This document shows, one piece after another, positions 58,610 to 64,000 of a stretch of 64,000 nt of DNA. Position 1 is the stretch's first letter; every line of letters begins with the position of its first letter. Source of the DNA: Anticarsia gemmatalis (lineage: Eukaryota > Arthropoda > Insecta > Lepidoptera > Erebidae); NCBI RefSeq assembly GCF_050436995.1, contig NC_134774.1:3578030-3642029 (forward strand), read 5' to 3'. Under the pieces are notes generated by a model. The model saw nothing but the letters and a program-made list of their open reading frames with translations, was not told the origin of the DNA and did no database searches. The position numbers were made by a program, and so were the translations under genes.

Positions 58610-58951
58610 TACCACGTTATTTATTGAAAAATTAAAAAATTGTCTATTGTATTTTGGCCTAAGCGATTGTGACGTCACACACTGCACATATAATGATGGA
58701 ATATCTATTGCCAAGACTATGATGAGGTGCCTTTACCTGACTTGTATCAGTCTGGAAAGTCAAACGAGACGTTAAAACAACGTGATCGCATCGACTTTGT
58801 TATTGACTAATTGTTTTTTTAGCACGTTTCTCGAAAACTGCTGAAGTCATTTTGACGTGATGATTTTACACGAAAATGGGTATTTTGTCATTCTTATTTA
58901 AAGTATATTTACAATTATTGATATTACTAGTTAATTGATAAGATTGATATA

Positions 58952-59171
58952 TCTATACTAATATTATAGAGCTGAAGAGTTTGTTTGTTTGAACGCGCTA
59001 ATCTCAGGAACTACTGGTCCGATTTGAAAAATTCTTTCAGTGTTAGATAGCCCATTTATTGAGAAGGCTATATATCACCATTAGGAGCGAAGTAGCAACG
59101 AAAAATGTTACAAAAACGGGGATAAATTTGATCCATTCTCTCTTATGTGACGCAAGCGATGTTGCGCGAGC
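58952..59171 (+). mobile_element. Helitron, 3' end eroded
   Basis: TCTATACTAATATTATAGAG start; the hairpin is present (CGCAAGCGATGTTGCGCG) but CTAG is lost. Confidence 0.75.
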
Positions 59172-59510
59172 CTTGCAATATATATATGTATTCATGGTGC
59201 CTTTTCGCGAAACTATTCGTTGCCAGAATTGTTTGTTTATACCAGTCTACAAGGAATTTAATACTACACAAAGGTACAGGTGTAATAACATGCTCGGTTG
59301 AGGTAAATTCAAGGAATTTTACTATTTATATTGTTGAGTGCAGGCTTCTGTTTATTATTTACTTGGTTTATTAATTTTTGTTGTCTACTAAGATAACAGT
59401 CGTTAAGCCACGTCAAAGGCCTCTCGAGCGGCTTAAACAACTTTGACACTAGGTTGACCACTAACCATACGACAAACAAACAAACATTTTTTTTTCTTTT
59501 AAGAGCCTAT

Positions 59511-59713
59511 TCCCGCACTAACAATTGCTCTTGTGTCGCGGGGACTTTTACAAACATACAAACTTTAACAACGGACACAAAATACAACCAGACCCGTAAC
59601 AATTATTTCTGGATCGCACCAATAATTATTATTCCGTGTGGGAATCGAACCCACGACCTCCCAACGCAATGGTAGCGGCGTGGCGAGCTAAACCACTGCG
59701 CCACGGAGGCAGT
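59511..59713 (-). repeat. tRNA-derived SINE (family 1)
   Basis: Complete reverse copy; a family-2 SINE head follows in the opposite orientation at 59728. Confidence 0.8.
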
Positions 59714-60150
59714 CAAATTGATTGACTGCCTCCGTGGCGCGGTCAGTAGTATCTTCTGATCATGTGGTCTTGGATTCGATTGCCAGGTCAGACAAAGTGC
59801 TGCTAGGCTTTTCTAGTTTATACTTTTTATATTTCTTAATATTATGGTACCCTAAAGTTTAGTACGTTTAGGAATATGGTTCCGTTTTTCCGTATTACGG
59901 AATCCTATCAATACATTCTTCTCGAAGTTACAAACTGATCTTGTTCAATGTTTTGCAAACATATTCTAAAATTAGCGATACACGCTGCACCGGTATTATC
60001 GCGCCAGTGTCGCGAGCACAATCACCCGCTTCTGAACTACGTAGAAACATTATATACTAGACAACAAAGGTATAAGTATAAATACGACACTTTTCTTCAA
60101 GTAAAACTAAATTAACCAGAACGGTGGCTTCAAGATTAACGAATTAAAGA

Positions 60151-60250
60151 CGTACATTTAGCGGTACTTTATCTAATCAGTAGAGTTTAAACTCGTATAA
60201 AAAACGCTATTGAATAGATAAACTACTGCTAAATGTACCAGAAACCGGGC
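60151..60250. mobile_element. foldback MITE copy
   Basis: CGTACATTTAGCGG and the inverse arm ending CCAGAAACCGGGC; left tip eroded. Confidence 0.65.
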
Positions 60251-60540
60251 ATAAGCCAGTCTAAGAGACCACTACGAAACGGTGTGACAATCATGCCTTT
60301 CGCATAGGAATAAGTAGAGAACTTCCCTTACCTCTTTGTACAACAGGTTTAGTAAATAAAGAAAATTAAAAAGCTCCCGATACAAGAACTAATTTTTTTT
60401 TATTCAAATTATGAAAGTAACTTAATGTTAAAGTTCTTAAGTATTAATAATTCTAAAAAAATACTTCGCGTTGAGGGAAATGAAATACTTTTATTATATT
60501 TTGTAAAGATCGTGTATTCATCTTACGCCGTTATTCTTCT

Positions 60541-60650
60541 GTGCCTGCGACATGCGCAAGCGCCGCTTTTGTTTACAATCCTACGCGCGTTCTAAATTCA
60601 AACACTACATTCAGTCTTGCGTCGACCGCCGCCGCGAACGGTCGTGCCCA
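60541..60650 (+). promoter_or_regulatory. CpG-rich core promoter with Inr and DPE
   Basis: Initiator TCAGTC at 60611-60616 (A+1 at 60613) and GGTCGTG at 60640-60646 match the insect Inr (TCAKTY) and DPE (RGWCGTG) consensus at the exact +28 spacing. The surrounding 110 bp is CG-rich (GCGCAAGCGCCGC, GTCGACCGCCGCCGCG) in an AT-rich landscape. No TATA box at -30. It drives the first exon at 60758 by position. Confidence 0.6.
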
Positions 60651-60757
60651 CTCTCCACAAATAACAACGCAATTTTATTTGGATTTTTTCTTTTATTGTT
60701 TTATATTGTGTGTGTGTTATTGTGTTTTATAAGTGTGTTGTGCAAGTGTTTTTCAAA

Positions 60758-60794
60758 ATGACGGAACCGGCTTCCGTGCCCGTGGACGAGATAG
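60758..60794 (+). CDS. first coding exon of an unidentified gene (MTEPASVPVDEI), perhaps an alternative first exon
   Basis: ATG in the context TCAAAATGA opens 12 codons plus one base before the donor GTATGC at 60795. The exon ends in phase 1, the same phase as the exon at 34149-34188. It is preceded by about 145 bp of 5' leader and an Inr/DPE core promoter at 60611-60646. It could be an alternative first exon of the 34 kb gene or start a separate gene; the rest lies outside the window. Confidence 0.5.
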
Positions 60795-61030
60795 GTATGC
60801 CTTTGTTTACGTTTATTAGTAGGATGAAATTGAAAGTGAATCGTTTGTATTGCGTATTTACAATGATGTGCGAGTCTTGTTGTTGTTAAGTTATTTTGTT
60901 AGCATTGAAAGTTTTTTTTGGGTATTTTAAATTATATTTGTGTTCTTCTTTTTCTTCTTCTTGTCAGCATATGTGTGCCCACTGCTGGCCGTATGCCTGT
61001 TGCAAATTTGTGTTCTACGGCTACATAAAT
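60795..61030. other. intron after the 60.76 kb first exon
   Basis: Begins with donor GTATGC; TTCTTCTTTTTCTTCTTCTT near 60940 is a pyrimidine run followed by a repeat. No second exon seen. Confidence 0.4.
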
Positions 61031-61032
61031 AA

Positions 61033-61215
61033 CTAGCTGACCCGGCAAACAGCAATAAGTTTAACAAAAAAATAGTGTCACTTAGGGGTTTGAAAAATAG
61101 ATATTGGCCGATTCACAGATCTACTCAATATGCTCCCAAAATTTCATGAGAATTGGTCAAGCCGTTTCGGAGGAGCACGGTAACTAACATTGTGACATGG
61201 AAATTTTGCGTTAAA
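61033..61215 (-). mobile_element. Helitron-like element, second family
   Basis: Reverse copy beginning CTAGCTGACCCGGCAAAC, with ATTGGCCGATTCACAGAT inside. Confidence 0.5.
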
Positions 61216-61254
61216 ATTATTTTAGGTAGGTATTTTACATGAAATAGGTGTCCT

Positions 61255-61461
61255 AAATCTTTATAAATAAAAATGAACCACTGAATTGTATGCACATAAG
61301 TTTTGAACAACTAAACCAAATTGGATAATTCCTTTTTTTAATATGATCGAAACTGTCATGACAAAGTTTGTATGGGATCCATGGGATTAAAGTTCCCACG
61401 GGAATGGGATCAACTGGATAAAATTGTACTATACTCGGACGAAGTCGCGCAAGTCTGCTAG
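61255..61461 (+). mobile_element. Helitron-like fragment with tandemly duplicated end
   Basis: Ends CGGACGAAGTCGCGCAAGTC then TGCTAGT. The end with about 75 bp of flank (TAGTTAAAATAACGACT, GGCAGAGACCAG) is repeated in tandem to 61585. Confidence 0.45.
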
Positions 61462-61940
61462 TAGTTAAAATAACGACTTTTTCCATTAGGGGAAGGCAGA
61501 GACCAGTGAAAGAACGAAGTCGCGCTAGTCTGCTAGTAGTTAAAATAACGACTCCTTCCACTAGGGGTAGGCAGAGACCAGTTAAAGAAAGAAGTGTTCT
61601 TTGTTACTGAAATATACGTTTTAAATTAAAGTTTAATAGAGCATCCCTTTGTGATATGCCTTATCAAAAGATTTATCATTATAAAAAGTTGTCGTCTGTA
61701 AAATATCAGCATGCTCTATTAAATCCAAAATCATTGTTACTTGAAGCGATTGAATTGATAATTTCCTCCTTTTGCGAAGTCGATTAAAAAACTTTTTTTG
61801 TAGTTTAAAGAACGGCGTTTTTAGAAACTGTAGTATGATTTTTAAAACTTAGGTTTCTTGCTATTTCATATATTATATTCGGTTCAGCCATATTTATCAG
61901 GTTCATCTACACATACCTATTCGGTTTTGCCGCCCGGCTG

Positions 61941-62200
61941 AATTGGGTAGTTGACTGGGTTAACGAAAAAATATTAAACTCGTACTCGTAAAAGGTTTAT
62001 ATAAAATGCTCAGGCTATGTAATTTTGCTGGTAAATAGTGTTGAAATTGTAATTACTACAGACTGAAACATTTTATTAGACACTCATTTGATATCAACGA
62101 AAATCTGCAATAGTGACGTCACTATGTCGTATCTCTATACTAAAATGTGTTTTTGACATTTCATAAAGAGTAGCTGATTTGACTGGTAGTCTCCCCTATT
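61941..62200. mobile_element. MITE, same family as 39023-39277
   Basis: Inserted into a short repeat whose unbroken copy lies at 27907-27985 (GGTTCATCWACACATA, TTTTGCCGCCC then ATGCCGAA, ATGTATGTAG), so the window contains both empty and filled sites. Confidence 0.65.
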
Positions 62201-62413
62201 ATGCCGAATCGAACATGTATGTAGTTAGTCGTATTTCTAGTAAATTCGTGTTTAAAGATTTTCCATTATTTCTTTCGATTAGCGGTAGTCATTTAATCAG
62301 GGATAATGCGTATAATATAACTGATTAAGATTGTTATAATCACTCAAAGGCTTAACTACGATCAGTTAATAGGTAATTGATTGCGCTTCCTTATGTGTAC
62401 AATTGTTGTGAAA

Positions 62414-62622
62414 TCTATACTAATATTATAAAGCTGAAGTGTTTGTTTGTTTCAACGCGCTAATCTCAGGAACCACTGATCTGATTTAAAAATTATTTTA
62501 GTGTTAGACAGCCTATTTATTGAGGAAGGCTATAGACTTTATATCATCACGCTACGACCAATAGGAGCGGAGAAGTAACGAGAAATGTTACAAAAACGGG
62601 GAATATTATGACGCATTCTGGA
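62414..62622 (+). mobile_element. Helitron, 3' truncated
   Basis: TCTATACTAATATTATAAAG to about GACGCATTCTGG, then unrelated sequence. Confidence 0.75.
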
Positions 62623-63310
62623 AAATGGTGTATTTATGTATGTCCTAGCTGGACAGATTGGGCTGAAATCTAGCATGCAGGTAGATGTTATGACGTAGGC
62701 ATCTAAGAAAGGAATTTCGATCAATTTTACCACCAAAGGGATAAAACAGGGGATGAAAGTAACACGCATTTTAAGGTAAAAAGCGTGTTCGCGTTAATTC
62801 CCGTATTCTATTATACATTAATTCTGTCCTAAGTCTCAAACCACGGACGAAGTTGCGAGCAAAAGTTAGTTTAATTTATATGCTTGTTTCAGAGCTAATT
62901 AAAGATATTGTTTATGTCCTCATTTTAACGTTTTATCGTATGTAAATGTCATGCTTATTGTAATTATAATTAACACTATAATTAAATATGCATTGTTATA
63001 AATTCTTTTGTATTGTATTATGATTTTTTACTGAGGCGCTTGTAGTTAGTTGCGCTCGCCGGTTGATAGACGATCTGGAACCTTTAGCGCGATCGTTTTG
63101 TAGATGGGTGGCCACTTAGTGAGCTGAACTAATTGACAATTAAGATACGATGAACGTTAATAAGTCAAATATCAAAATTCTTCGGTGGGGCTTGATCAAC
63201 ATTGACACTAGCGGCCGTTTTCAAAAACATAACTATCTATTTACTTCTTAAAGACAGGCAATAGCTATCTTTATGTCGTAACATTGTCTATAACTCATTA
63301 AATCAGTAAT

Positions 63311-63428
63311 TTCCGGTTTCTGAATACATTGAGCGGTAGTTTATCTATTCAATAGCGTTTTTTTATATGAGTTTCAAACGCTATTGAATAGATAAACTAC
63401 CGCTAAATGTACCTCAGAAACCGGGGGT
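63311..63428. mobile_element. foldback MITE copy
   Basis: Nearly perfect hairpin, TTCCGGTTTCTGAATACATT to ACCTCAGAAACCGGGGG. The best preserved copy in the window. Confidence 0.8.
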
Positions 63429-63695
63429 AAGTAATAGATCGTTGTGCGAGTAGAGAAAAAAAAATAGATATTCTTTGACACACCATTGAAAGTAACTGTA
63501 CAAAAATCTAGGCTAGTATTTAATACTCTACTATTTTAGTCTTCAAGTGAATACCAACGTGGAACGAATGCCAGCGAATCTCTATGGTAGTCTGAAGCTT
63601 GATAGTCTGACAACTAGTCTTACTAAGTATCGTGCTATAACCCAGGTAACTGTGTTGTGGAGGTCAGATAGACAGTCGCTCCATGTAAAACACTG

Positions 63696-64000
63696 CGAGC
63701 TTTATATCGCCTCAAGAACTTTCTGCCATCCCCGACCAAAGCCATGCTTGTGCAGACCTTAATATTCCCTCTGATCGACTATGGTGATGTGTGTTACTTC
63801 GACCTGAATGCAGATCTCCTCAACAAACTTGACCGCCTTCTCAACAACTGCATTCGATTCATCTTCAACCTCCGCAAGTATGATCATGTATCTACTTATC
63901 GCTCTCAACTTAGGTGGCTACCAATTCGTGAGCGCCGTAATTTACGAGCTCTCACCACACTCTTCTCTTTTCTTACTTCCCCTACTCCCCCAGGCTACCT
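63696..64000 (+). mobile_element. LINE reverse transcriptase fragment, cut by the window end
   Basis: Open frame (GCT TTA TAT CGC from 63699) codes ALYRLKNFLPSPTKAMLVQT, then LIDYGDVCYFDLNADLLNKL and LRWLPIRERRNLRALTTLF, typical of the region after the RT active site in Jockey-like LINEs. It abuts a SINE-like fragment at 63585-63695 and runs past the end. Confidence 0.75.

Noticed and set aside
60541..60761. Overlapping 63- and 69-codon ORFs at 60.5-60.8 kb
   Set aside because: They span the predicted promoter and 5' leader; the ATG at 60758 with a donor at 60795 is the better coding start.

Overview
The window is a 64 kb piece of an insect nuclear genome, almost certainly Lepidoptera. Its genes are split into small exons by GT-AG introns. 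AT-rich DNA is crowded with short non-autonomous elements, notably about twenty Helitron copies of a type known from moths and butterflies (start TCTATACTAATATTATAAA, end hairpin plus CTAG) and several tRNA-headed SINE families. I cannot name the species.

Left third (1-17.4 kb): a complete lysosomal alpha-mannosidase gene (GH38) on the + strand, with 15 coding exon positions from 2467 to 17369 and 1075 residues. Exon 7 exists as two homologous 134-bp copies (8667-8800 and 9950-10083). Splicing in both copies, or neither, breaks the frame, so they should be mutually exclusive. Each copy carries its own version of the predicted catalytic acid/base segment. The introns hold Helitrons, hAT-type elements, inverted SINE-like dimers, two arrays of palindromic ATCCGAAATTTTCGGAT units and a minisatellite on both sides of exon 10. 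Five exons have a Helitron end 25-28 nt upstream of their acceptor.

Middle (17.4-33.2 kb): a repeat-filled convergent spacer, then a complete SKP2-like F-box/LRR gene on the - strand (12 coding exons, 33127 down to 21273, 497 residues). A second, incomplete copy of its sixth coding exon lies in the following intron. A 5'-truncated LINE sits in the second intron. Two consensus E2F sites lie about 80-105 bp upstream of the ATG. The protein would be the substrate adaptor of an SCF ubiquitin ligase acting on the cell cycle.

Right half (33.2-64 kb): a divergent promoter region, then the first coding exon of an unidentified + strand gene (34149-34188). A second small first exon at 60758-60794 has the same splice phase and lies downstream of an exact Inr/DPE core promoter. 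They may be alternative first exons of one gene that continues beyond the window, or two genes. The rest is transposon-derived, including a 2.2 kb TA-flanked terminal-inverted-repeat element (35164-37377) with many CCAGTAGTCAGCC motifs, foldback elements and LINE fragments. The window ends inside another LINE reverse transcriptase.
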